Assembly (NCBI GenBank): GCA_003232385.1
Contig: QIJE01000034.1
Span: forward strand, 1-52,194
Direction: 5' to 3'
DNA: 52,194 bases
From: a bacterium
GTDB taxonomy: Bacteria > SZUA-79 > Acidulodesulfobacterales > Acidulodesulfobacteraceae
Under the pieces are notes generated by a model. That model was given only the letters and a program-made list of their open reading frames with translations, was not told where the DNA came from and searched no databases. Within the stretch, counting starts at the first letter, position 1; every line of letters starts with the position of its first letter. Positions 24,991 to 33,462 of the stretch are shown piece after piece. Made by a program: the position numbers and the translations under genes.

Positions 24991-26238
24991 TCAAATATTT
25001 TCATAAAGAGGAAACCTATCGCATAGCATTTGAACTTCTTTTTTTACATTATTTTTAATCGTTTCATTATCGGAATTTTGAATAATTTCGACTATCAGTT
25101 CGCCTATTTTTACCATCTCTCCTTCTTTCATGCCTCTCGTGGTGACGGCAGGAGTTCCTATCCTTATCCCGCTTGTCACGAACGGCAATCTTTCATCAAA
25201 CGGAATTTTATTCTTATTGACGGTAATACCCACCTCGTCCAAAAGCGCTTCCGCCTGTTTACCCGTCATTTCTGATTTTCTGAAATCAATAAGTATGAGA
25301 TGATTGTCCGTACCACCGGACACTAATGATAACCCGTTATTTTTAAGCGTATTTGCGAGGGCAGCAGCATTAAAAACAACCTGCCTTTGATAATCTTTAA
25401 ATTCCTCGCTTAAAGCCTCTTTAAAGGCAACAGCCTTTGCAGCTATCACATGCTCAAGCGGTCCCCCTTGAATTCCCGGAAATATGGCGGAGTTCAAAGC
25501 CTTTCCGTACTCGGCCTTTGCCAAAATCACTCCCCCCCTTGGACCCCTTAAGGTTTTATGGGTAGTAGTAGTAACGAAATCGGCAAACGGAATTGGGCTT
25601 GGGTGTAGACCTACCGCCACAAGTCCGGCTATATGTGCCATATCGACCATAAGATAACACCCTACTTCATCTGCAATATCTCTAAATTTTTTGAAATCTA
25701 TAATCCTCGGATAAGCACTGGCACCCGCTATTATCATCTTTGGCTTATTATCTAATGCTAATTCTCTAAGCTTGCCGTAGTCTATCGTTTCCGTGGATTT
25801 ATTTACGCCGTACGGCACGATATTAAAATATTTTCCGGAAAAATTCACGGAACTTCCGTGCGTTAAATGACCGCCGTGCGATAAATCCATACCAAGAACG
25901 GTATCCCCCGGTTTTAAAAAGGCATAAAAAATAGCCATATTCGCCTGCGAACCGGAATGTGGCTGGACATTTGCATATTCCGCTTTAAATATCTCTTTAA
26001 CCCTATCTATCGCAATCTGTTCAACACCGTCTATGTAATTACATCCACCGTAATACCTCTTTTTAGGATATCCTTCGGCATACTTATTGGTTAAAACAGA
26101 ACCCTGCGCCTGCATTACTGCTTTAGAAACAAAATTTTCGGAGGCTATAAGCTCTATCGAATGCCTCTGCCTGTTAATTTCTCCATCTATAAAATTATAA
26201 ATGTCGTCGTCAAAATTCTTTAAATCTTTACAATTCAA
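24991..26238 (-). CDS. glyA: Serine hydroxymethyltransferase
   Basis: A 415-residue PLP enzyme that interconverts serine and glycine, loading methylene groups on tetrahydrofolate and so feeding the C1 pool used by the MetF/MetV pair elsewhere in the window. Signatures: [12 protein letters not shown] near 27-39, [17 protein letters not shown] near 49-65, and the PLP lysine K228 in [15 protein letters not shown]. Full length. Confidence 0.98.
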   Translation of the reverse strand: MNCKDLKNFDDDIYNFIDGEINRQRHSIELIASENFVSKAVMQAQGSVLTNKYAEGYPKKRYYGGCNYIDGVEQIAIDRVKEIFKAEYANVQPHSGSQANMAIFYAFLKPGDTVLGMDLSHGGHLTHGSSVNFSGKYFNIVPYGVNKSTETIDYGKLRELALDNKPKMIIAGASAYPRIIDFKKFRDIADEVGCYLMVDMAHIAGLVAVGLHPSPIPFADFVTTTTHKTLRGPRGGVILAKAEYGKALNSAIFPGIQGGPLEHVIAAKAVAFKEALSEEFKDYQRQVVFNAAALANTLKNNGLSLVSGGTDNHLILIDFRKSEMTGKQAEALLDEVGITVNKNKIPFDERLPFVTSGIRIGTPAVTTRGMKEGEMVKIGELIVEIIQNSDNETIKNNVKKEVQMLCDRFPLYENI

Positions 26239-26302
26239 TTTATTTTACCTGAAAGTTTAAGTTTAATTTTATACCGCAATATACATCATATATATTATAT
26301 CT

Positions 26303-26752
26303 TTAACATTCTGATTTTTCTATGAAAGTAATTTTAAAAATTCTGTTGTCATGCCTTCCACCTTCGTACTCAAACGACATAAACTTGTCTATAAACCTTT
26401 CCGCTTCGGTAGGCGTGGTAGTCCTGCCGCCCAAAGTCAAAATATTCGCATTATTGTGTCTCTTGGCGACTTCCGCCGTATATTCATCGTGCACTAAGGC
26501 CGCTCTAATACCGTCTACTTTATTTGCGGCTATTTCCATACCGATACCGGTTCCGCATACAAGTATGCCGAAAGAACTTTTATCGCTATCCTCCATTAAC
26601 TTTTTTGCCGCCTTAAGTGCATAATCCGGATAATCGACACTCTTTAAAGAGTTCGTTCCGACATCGAGATATTTTAAGCCTTTTTTCTCAAGAAAGTTTT
26701 TTATAAACTCTTTCAATTCGAAACCGGCATGGTCCGAACCTAAAAATATCAT
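26303..26752 (-). CDS. rpiB: Ribose-5-phosphate isomerase B
   Basis: A 149-residue RpiB/LacAB-type isomerase interconverting ribose-5-P and ribulose-5-P. Catalytic C66 lies in GILVCGTGIGMEIAANK, and the HNNANIL segment supplies the catalytic-site His. It supplies the ribulose-5-P used by the RibBA reaction in the same operon. Starts six bases after the fabF stop. Confidence 0.96.
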   Translation of the reverse strand: MIFLGSDHAGFELKEFIKNFLEKKGLKYLDVGTNSLKSVDYPDYALKAAKKLMEDSDKSSFGILVCGTGIGMEIAANKVDGIRAALVHDEYTAEVAKRHNNANILTLGGRTTTPTEAERFIDKFMSFEYEGGRHDNRIFKITFIEKSEC

Positions 26753-26758
26753 TTTATA

Positions 26759-28015
26759 TTAACCCTCCCATTTTTTAAAGACTAACGTGGCATTAGTTCC
26801 GCCAAATCCAAAAGAATTAGATATCGCATATCTTATATCCGCTTTTTGCATAACGTTAGGAACATAGTCCAAGTCGCATTCTTCATCCGGGTTATTCAAG
26901 TTTATCGTAGGGGGTATTATTCCCGTGCTTACCGTTAATGCGGTAGTAACTGCTTCTATCCCGCCGGCAGCGCCAAGCGCATGACCTATCATGGATTTAA
27001 TAGAACTGATCTTAAGTTTTTTAGCTTTTTCCTTAAAAAGTTGTTTAATGGCTTTAGTTTCGTTTAGATCATTGTAGTAGGTTGATGTTCCGTGTGCATT
27101 TATATAGTCTATATCGTCCGGTGTTAAGCCGCCGTCGTCTATTGCATTCTTCATGCTATAGTATGCACCCTCGGCATCAGGAGCGGGAGTGGAAAGATGA
27201 TAGGCATCCGAAGATACGCCGTAACCTATCACTTCGGCAATAATTTCCGCACCCCTATCTATTGCGGAGTCTGCCTCCTCTATAATAACTATACCTGTCC
27301 CTTCGCCTACCACAAAACCGTCCCTATTTTTATCGAACGGCCTTGAAGCCTTTGACGGTTCGTCGTTTCTCGTCGATAATGCCTTCATCGCATTAAACCC
27401 TGAAATGCAAAGCGGGGTTATCGTAGATTCTGTCCCCCCTGCTATCATAGCATCGGCATCTCCTCTGGCAATTATCCTATATGCATCCCCAATGGAATTG
27501 GTTCCGGTAGAACAAGCGGAAACGGTGCTTGCATTGGGACCTTTAGCACCGGTCATTATAGAAACCTGTCCCGGCGCAAGATTTATCAAAAGCATGGGTA
27601 TAAAAAAAGGAGAAATCTTTTTAGGTCCCCCTTTTAAAAGCATAGTGTGATACCTTTCGATAGTCGCAAGGCCCCCTATTCCGGCCCCTATCCAAACACC
27701 CACCCTATGTGCATTGGCATTTGTAATCTTAAGCCCGGACATATCAAGTGCCATTTTGGATCCGGCAAGGGCATAGTGTATGAACCTATCCATTTTTTTG
27801 ACTTCCTTTTTCTCCATAAACCTTTCCGGATCAAAGTTCTTTACCTCTCCCGCTATTTTGGTAGCATACCCTTCGGTGTCAAATCTGGTAATATAGTCTA
27901 TGCCGCTTTCACCGTTTTTCATTCCATTCCAGCAGGTCTGTACATCATTGCCCAGCGCTGAAATCATCGAAAGTCCGGTAATTACGACTCTTCTATTACA
28001 ATCAATTTTCGCCAT
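26759..28015 (-). CDS. fabF: 3-oxoacyl-[ACP] synthase II
   Basis: A 418-residue condensing enzyme for fatty-acid elongation. The Cys-His-His triad is complete: C168 in ACSTGTN, H308 in NAHGTST and H345 in SMIGHALGAAGG. The C-terminal NSFGFGGTNA motif is present. It follows acpP by 26 bases, the usual fab order. Confidence 0.97.
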   Translation of the reverse strand: MAKIDCNRRVVITGLSMISALGNDVQTCWNGMKNGESGIDYITRFDTEGYATKIAGEVKNFDPERFMEKKEVKKMDRFIHYALAGSKMALDMSGLKITNANAHRVGVWIGAGIGGLATIERYHTMLLKGGPKKISPFFIPMLLINLAPGQVSIMTGAKGPNASTVSACSTGTNSIGDAYRIIARGDADAMIAGGTESTITPLCISGFNAMKALSTRNDEPSKASRPFDKNRDGFVVGEGTGIVIIEEADSAIDRGAEIIAEVIGYGVSSDAYHLSTPAPDAEGAYYSMKNAIDDGGLTPDDIDYINAHGTSTYYNDLNETKAIKQLFKEKAKKLKISSIKSMIGHALGAAGGIEAVTTALTVSTGIIPPTINLNNPDEECDLDYVPNVMQKADIRYAISNSFGFGGTNATLVFKKWEG

Positions 28016-28041
28016 AATAAAAAACCCGATATAATATTAAA

Positions 28042-28275
28042 CTATTTTGTATGTTCATCCATATACGATACGGCATCATTTACCGTCTTTATTTTCTCTG
28101 CATCTTCATCAGATATTTCTATTCCGAACTCCTCTTCAAATGCCATAACCAATTCTACGGTATCTAAAGAATCGGCACCCAAATCTTCAACGAATGAAGC
28201 CTCATCCGCAACCTCACCGGGTGTAACCCCAAGTTGCTCTACGATTATTTCCTTAACTTTTTTTTCTACTGACAT
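28042..28275 (-). CDS. acpP: Acyl carrier protein
   Basis: The 77-residue acidic carrier has S36 in [10 protein letters not shown] as the 4'-phosphopantetheine site. It shuttles acyl chains between the Fab enzymes encoded around it. A run of nine G (minus strand, 28294-28286) lies about ten bases before the ATG and overlaps the ribosome-binding region. Confidence 0.98.
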   Translation of the reverse strand: MSVEKKVKEIIVEQLGVTPGEVADEASFVEDLGADSLDTVELVMAFEEEFGIEISDEDAEKIKTVNDAVSYMDEHTK

Positions 28276-28336
28276 CTATTTTTCACCCCCCCCCATCTTC
28301 CTATTTAATTTGAATTTAAAAACTAAACTGCATGTG

Positions 28337-29089
28337 TTACATAAACATTCCGCCGTTTACGTCAATAACGGAACCGGTAATATATTCGGATAAAACCGAC
28401 GATAAAAAAAGCACAGTATTAGAAACATCTGCTGATTCCCCAATACGGTTTAAGGGAATGACCTTTTTTATTCCGTCCTTTATATCCCCCGACAATTTAT
28501 CCGTCATGAACGACTTTATAAAACCCGGAGCTACGGCATTTATAAGTATCCCCCTCGCCGCATATTCCTTGGCAATAGATTTGGTAAAAGCAATTATCCC
28601 CGCCTTAGATGCGGCATAATTCGCCTGACCGACATTTCCCGTTTTGCCGATTACGGATGCTATATTTATTATTCTTCCGCCTTTAACCCTTACCATATAT
28701 TTTAAAACATTTTTAGTAATATAAAACAAGCCGTTTAGATTGACATCTATTACGTCAAGCCAGTCTTCATCGCTCATCCTTATTAAAAGCGAATCTTTAA
28801 CAATACCGGCATTATTGACAAGAACGTCTATTTTAGACTCTTTTACCGCAATTTTTTGAATAACGTTAGTCACCTGCTTAGAATTTCTAATATCAAGCTC
28901 GTAAAAGTCGAAATCATCCGATATCGCCTTAACTTCATCCCTAACAGCCAAAAATTTATCATGAGATTTGCCGAGAATTATAACCCTTGCCCCTGCCGAA
29001 AGCTGAGTCTTGACTATGGAAAGTCCTATTCCCGCATATCCACCCGTAACAAGCACCGTGATGCCGGTTAAATCTATACAATAAGACAT
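28337..29089 (-). CDS. fabG: 3-oxoacyl-[ACP] reductase
   Basis: A 250-residue short-chain dehydrogenase with the NADPH motif TGGYAGIG at 15-22, NNAG near 92-95 and catalytic S145, Y158 and K162 (NYAASKAG). Position between fabD and acpP identifies it as the FabG of fatty-acid synthesis rather than a general SDR. It reduces 3-oxoacyl-ACP. Confidence 0.95.
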   Translation of the reverse strand: MSYCIDLTGITVLVTGGYAGIGLSIVKTQLSAGARVIILGKSHDKFLAVRDEVKAISDDFDFYELDIRNSKQVTNVIQKIAVKESKIDVLVNNAGIVKDSLLIRMSDEDWLDVIDVNLNGLFYITKNVLKYMVRVKGGRIINIASVIGKTGNVGQANYAASKAGIIAFTKSIAKEYAARGILINAVAPGFIKSFMTDKLSGDIKDGIKKVIPLNRIGESADVSNTVLFLSSVLSEYITGSVIDVNGGMFM

Positions 29090-29135
29090 AAGTTTGCTTA
29101 ACTTAATAAAATAATATAATTTAAAATTAAAATGT

Positions 29136-30116
29136 TTACCGACTGTTAATCAGCAATTTTTTCTCCAATTCTTTTAATGCCGAGATGGAATTAACGGAGA
29201 ACGAACCGGCACTTTTATCTATTCTTTTTGTTAGACCGCTCAAAACATTTGACGGACCAATCTCAATGAAAGTTTTCACATTAAACGATTTTATCATATT
29301 CAAGACGGACTCGTTCCACCTCACCGGGGAAGTCATTTGCTCTAAAAGAAAATTAATTACGTCATTTTTTTTAGAATAATTAAATGAGGTAACATTTGAG
29401 AATATTTCGCAATTTGCATCCGAAAACCAATCTCTATTCATATAGTCTGATAGATTTTTTCTAGCTTCCTTCATAAAAGGCGTATGAAACGGAGCACTTA
29501 CCGGTAAAATTGCGATCCTTTTGGCTCCCTTCTCTTTTAAGATGGCGCATGCCTCATCGACAAGCAAAGATAAACCGGATATAACGATTTGAATAGGAGA
29601 ATTAAAATTTGCCGCAAATATGCCGTCTTTATCCTCGGAACCATTGATATCGCTTAGAACGGATTTTATGATATTTTCTTCAAGCCCTATTATGGCCGCC
29701 ATTTTGCCGAAGAGGGGAGGGCAAGCATTTTGCATAAAAAAACCCCTTTTTTTCGTGATTAAAAGCGCATGGTGAAAATCCACAGAACCGGCAAAAACAT
29801 TGGCGCTGTACTCACCGAGACTGTGACCCGCGGTACAAACCGGTTTAATGCCGTATTCTTTCCGTATTACGGTAAGTATAGCCATACTCACGGTTAAAAT
29901 AGCCGGTTGAGTATTTTCGGTCATATTGAGCGCTCTTTCGTCGTCTCCGAGTATCAATTTTTTCATGTCGATACCCAAAATATCCGAAGATTCCTCCAAT
30001 ATATACCTCGCTTCCCCGAAATTCTCAAAAATATCCCTACCCATACCTACATGCTGAGAACCCTGTCCGGGAAAAATAAACGCAATATTAGAATCAACCG
30101 ACCTTTCCGTTTCCAT
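29136..30116 (-). CDS. fabD: Malonyl-CoA:ACP transacylase
   Basis: The 326-residue protein carries PGQGSQ near 16-21, the nucleophile S99 in GHSLGEYSA and a catalytic His in SAPFHTPFM near residue 212. It loads malonyl groups on ACP. It starts six bases after the fabK stop. Confidence 0.97.
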   Translation of the reverse strand: METERSVDSNIAFIFPGQGSQHVGMGRDIFENFGEARYILEESSDILGIDMKKLILGDDERALNMTENTQPAILTVSMAILTVIRKEYGIKPVCTAGHSLGEYSANVFAGSVDFHHALLITKKRGFFMQNACPPLFGKMAAIIGLEENIIKSVLSDINGSEDKDGIFAANFNSPIQIVISGLSLLVDEACAILKEKGAKRIAILPVSAPFHTPFMKEARKNLSDYMNRDWFSDANCEIFSNVTSFNYSKKNDVINFLLEQMTSPVRWNESVLNMIKSFNVKTFIEIGPSNVLSGLTKRIDKSAGSFSVNSISALKELEKKLLINSR

Positions 30117-30122
30117 TTATGT

Positions 30123-31070
30123 TTATCCTTTTATAAATTTAGACATATCGCCAATTAAATCTTCTGCATCGCTAACTATTTCCTCTATAACCTCTTTTAC
30201 CGTTTTTTCTTCTCTTATCATTCCCGCAATCTGACCGCTCATAAAAGAACCCGTTTCAATGTTGCCGTCTATCGAAGCGGCTTTTAAACTTCCCATTCCC
30301 AATTTTTCATATTCGGCAAGGGGAGAGCATTTGCTTTCCAATTCAAGAAACATTTTTGCAAGCCTGTTTTTTAATACTCTGACCGGGTGTCCGGTCGGCC
30401 TTCCCGTAACGACGGCATCTCTGTCCGATGCCTTTATTACCATATCCTTCCAGTTCTGATGTATATGACATTCCTTAGTCGCAAGAAATCTCGTACCCAT
30501 CTGAATGCCGCTTGCGCCCAGGCATAAAGCCGCTACAAATCCCCTATAGTCCGCAATACCCCCTGCTGCTATAACCGGTATATTAACGCTATTGACTACC
30601 TGCGGCACTATTACCATAGTGGTAAGCTCGCCTATATGTCCTCCGGATTCCATCCCCTCCGCAATCAAAGCATCCGCTCCGGCCCTCTCCATTCTTTTTG
30701 CAAGAGCGGTGGAAGGGACAACCGGAATTACCTTTATATTCGCATCGTGAAATTTTTTTATGTAAGTACCCGCATTGCCGGCTCCGGTCGTAACGACGGA
30801 AACGCCTTCATGTATAATGGCGTCTACAAGCTCATCTATATAAGTTAAATAAAGTATAATATTGACTCCGAAAGGCTTATCCGTATTATCTTTGGCTTTT
30901 CTAATCTCCCGAACAAGTAATTCCGGCGGCATCTGTCCGGCACCTATTATGCCGAGACCTCCAACGTTAGAAACGGCACTTGCAAGGGCATAATCGGATG
31001 CCCATGCCATGCCACCCTGAAAAATAGGATATTTTATCCCAATCTTATCGCATATAGGGGTTTTTATCAT
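30123..31070 (-). CDS. fabK: FabK-type enoyl-[ACP] reductase (FMN flavoprotein)
   Basis: A 315-residue TIM-barrel flavoprotein of the FabK/nitronate-monooxygenase family: GGMAWASDYALASAVSNVGGLGIIGAG near residues 19-45, the MESGGHIGE block, and the phosphate-binding GGIADYRGFVAALCLGASGIQMGTRFL. Sitting between fabH and fabD, with no fabI in the window, it very likely performs the last reduction of each elongation cycle. 2-nitropropane dioxygenase activity is the alternative reading of the same family. Confidence 0.9.
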   Translation of the reverse strand: MIKTPICDKIGIKYPIFQGGMAWASDYALASAVSNVGGLGIIGAGQMPPELLVREIRKAKDNTDKPFGVNIILYLTYIDELVDAIIHEGVSVVTTGAGNAGTYIKKFHDANIKVIPVVPSTALAKRMERAGADALIAEGMESGGHIGELTTMVIVPQVVNSVNIPVIAAGGIADYRGFVAALCLGASGIQMGTRFLATKECHIHQNWKDMVIKASDRDAVVTGRPTGHPVRVLKNRLAKMFLELESKCSPLAEYEKLGMGSLKAASIDGNIETGSFMSGQIAGMIREEKTVKEVIEEIVSDAEDLIGDMSKFIKG

Positions 31071-31097
31071 TTTATCTTCTCCATAAAAAATATAAAT

Positions 31098-32081
31098 TTA
31101 CCATTTTATTATAGAAGATGCCCACGTCAACCCTGCGCCGATAGCATCTATCAAAACGAGCTGTCCTTCTTTCAAACGACCCGACTTATACGCTTCGTCA
31201 AGGGCGATAGGTATCGAGCCGCTTGAGGTATTTCCGTATCTTTCCAAATTAACAAAGACTTTTTCCATAGGAAAATGTAACTTTTTTGCCGTAGCCTCTA
31301 CGATTCTAATGTTTGCCTGATGAGGAACGAATAAATCAATATCTTCGGGCGTTAAACCGTTAAAATTTATCGCTTCCTCCGCCACCGCCTTAAGATAATT
31401 AACTGCATATCTAAAAAGTTTGGAACCCTTCATCTTTATATAATGTTCATGATTAGATACGGTTTCGAGGCTCGCAGGCATGAACGAGCCGCCCGCCTGA
31501 AGTGCAAGGATATCATTATGCCCGCCTTCCGAATGCAGATGTGTCGATAAAATACCCCTATCGTTTTCGAAATTTGCGGTTAATACTACGGCTCCCCCAC
31601 CGTCTCCAAATAATACGCATGTAGATCTATCCGTATAATCGGTAATTCGAGAAAGTAAATCTACACCTATCACTAATATGTTTTTATATTTTCCGGATTT
31701 AATAAAACTGTCGGCAATGGATAGTGAATAAATAAAGCCGCTACATCCGGCACTCACATCAAAGGCCGCCGCGTTTGTAAGCCCCAGTTTTCCCTGTACT
31801 ATGCATGAGGTGGACGGGAATGCCATATCCGGTGTAACCGTCCCTACCAATATAAGTTCTATATCCGCAAGATTTAAACCGGAAAGCTTAATAGCTTCTT
31901 TCGCCGCGGCAGCGGCTATATCGGATGTCATCAAACCTGACTCGGCAATGCGCCTTTCCCTTATACCCGTCCGCGAAGTAATCCATGCGTCGGACGTATT
32001 CACGATAGAAGAAAGTTCCTCATTTGTAAGCACCTTCTCCGGAACGAACGACCCTATCCCTATAATTTTAGAATATATCAA
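31098..32081 (-). CDS. fabH: 3-oxoacyl-[ACP] synthase III
   Basis: A 327-residue initiating condensing enzyme with the FabH triad C113 (SAGCSGF), H254 (VPHQANIRI) and N284 (ERYGNTSSGS). It joins acetyl-CoA (or a branched primer) to malonyl-ACP. Order plsX-fabH-fabK-fabD-fabG-acpP-fabF makes a nearly complete type II fatty-acid set. Confidence 0.98.
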   Translation of the reverse strand: MIYSKIIGIGSFVPEKVLTNEELSSIVNTSDAWITSRTGIRERRIAESGLMTSDIAAAAAKEAIKLSGLNLADIELILVGTVTPDMAFPSTSCIVQGKLGLTNAAAFDVSAGCSGFIYSLSIADSFIKSGKYKNILVIGVDLLSRITDYTDRSTCVLFGDGGGAVVLTANFENDRGILSTHLHSEGGHNDILALQAGGSFMPASLETVSNHEHYIKMKGSKLFRYAVNYLKAVAEEAINFNGLTPEDIDLFVPHQANIRIVEATAKKLHFPMEKVFVNLERYGNTSSGSIPIALDEAYKSGRLKEGQLVLIDAIGAGLTWASSIIKW

Positions 32082-32134
32082 TTTTTCAAACCTTCAATTC
32101 TATATTTTAATCATTTGCCGATATCTCATCGGCG

Positions 32135-33157
32135 TTAATGACTTATATTATTTGCATTAGCTTCTATTTTACAACCTATATTGGAATTTATCCCTTTTTC
32201 AACAAAATGTTTTGCAACTAAAATAGCACTCGTTACCGACCTTGCGCTAGCACCGCCGTGGGCTATAAATGCGGCACCGTTAACACCGAGAAGAGGCGCT
32301 CCTCCGTATTCGTTATGATCGACAAGCTTCTTGAATTTTTTTAATGATTTTTTTGCCATAAAAAAACCTATCTTTGCCATAAAGTTTTTATTTATTTCCT
32401 CTCTTAGCAAATTGAATATCATTTCCGCTAAAGATTCGGATGCCTTTAAGATAACATTGCCGGTAAATCCGTCACAGACCACTACATCTACTCTTCCGTT
32501 AAATATCTCTCTGCCTTCAACATACCCGTAGAAATTTAAATCGGTATTTTTTATAATCTTATAAGCCTCTCTCGTAAGCTCGTTACCCTTAGAAGACTCT
32601 TCACCGTTACTCAGTATACCTATTTTGGGATTTTTTATATCCTTCATAAAGGCTGTATATTCTGCCCCCATTATGGCAAATTGTGCAAGATGATGAGGCT
32701 TAACATCGACATTTGCACCCGCATCTATTAAAACCGTATAACCTCCTACCGAAGGCATAACCGTAGCTATTGCCGGTCTATCTATGCCTTTAATACGCTT
32801 AAAAACAAACATTGCTATCGCTAAAGACGCTCCACTATTGCCGGCGCTGATAACGGCATCCGCTTCTTTATTCTGGACAAGTTCATAAGCAACGCGCAAT
32901 GAAGAATTTTTTTTATTCCTTACTATAGAGGAAGGAGAATCCTCCATGGTAATTCGTTCCGAAGCATGCACTATTTTAATTCCGGATACCCCGCGATTAT
33001 TCTTTTTAACCGTATTTATGGCATTTTCTAAGATAGTTTTGTCCCCGGTTATTATTATCTCTAAGTCTCTGCTGGATTCCGCGGCGGCTATTGCCCCCAT
33101 AATCTCAGATTCCGGTGCCCTATCCGAACCAAAACCGTCCAGAGCTATTCTAATCAT
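32135..33157 (-). CDS. plsX: Phosphate acyltransferase PlsX
   Basis: The 340-residue protein has the PlsX signatures IALDGFGSDRAPE near the N-terminus (usually DxMGGD), VISAGNSGA, VDVKPHHLAQFA, and a C-terminal GGAPLLGVNGAAFIAHG. It makes acyl-phosphate from acyl-ACP for phospholipid synthesis. The common aspartate-methionine-glycine motif is modified to LDGFGSD, which is unusual. Confidence 0.94.
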   Translation of the reverse strand: MIRIALDGFGSDRAPESEIMGAIAAAESSRDLEIIITGDKTILENAINTVKKNNRGVSGIKIVHASERITMEDSPSSIVRNKKNSSLRVAYELVQNKEADAVISAGNSGASLAIAMFVFKRIKGIDRPAIATVMPSVGGYTVLIDAGANVDVKPHHLAQFAIMGAEYTAFMKDIKNPKIGILSNGEESSKGNELTREAYKIIKNTDLNFYGYVEGREIFNGRVDVVVCDGFTGNVILKASESLAEMIFNLLREEINKNFMAKIGFFMAKKSLKKFKKLVDHNEYGGAPLLGVNGAAFIAHGGASARSVTSAILVAKHFVEKGINSNIGCKIEANANNISH

Positions 33158-33203
33158 TTATAGTCTCTCCAATTGCGATAAAAGCCGGCATTATTGTAAT
33201 AAA

Positions 33204-33395
33204 TCAAGACTTTTCCGACGTTTTAAGGGCTATAATCTGCCTGCCCTTATAGGTTTTGCAGTTAGGGCACATTCTATGCGGAAGAATCGGCTCCCCACAG
33301 TTCGGACATTTCGAATAATTCACCGGCGTAAGCCTATCATGCGTCCTCCTTTTATCTCTTCTGCATTTTGAATGTCTCTTTTTTGGATTTGCCAT
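33204..33395 (-). CDS. rpmF: 50S ribosomal protein L32, zinc-binding form
   Basis: A 63-residue L32 with an N-terminal MANPKKRHSKCRRDKRR block and four zinc cysteines: C30/C33 and C43/C46. It sits at the classical position before plsX. A GGAGAG site lies seven to eight bases before the ATG. The DUF177/YceD gene often found before rpmF is not here; valS comes first. Confidence 0.97.
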   Translation of the reverse strand: MANPKKRHSKCRRDKRRTHDRLTPVNYSKCPNCGEPILPHRMCPNCKTYKGRQIIALKTSEKS

Positions 33396-33431
33396 ATAAG
33401 CATCTCTCCTTTTTTTAAATTATATGCTATA

Positions 33432-33460
33432 TTATTAAATTAAAATTTATAAAATGTCAA
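33432..33460 (-). promoter_or_regulatory. Promoter for rpmF-plsX-fab run
   Basis: Minus strand TTGACA (33460-33455), 17-base spacer, TAATAA (33437-33432), in the 67-base gap after valS. It would let the ribosomal and fatty-acid genes be transcribed apart from valS. A second TATAAT lies at 33424-33419 without a matching -35. Confidence 0.45.
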
Positions 33461-33462
33461 TT

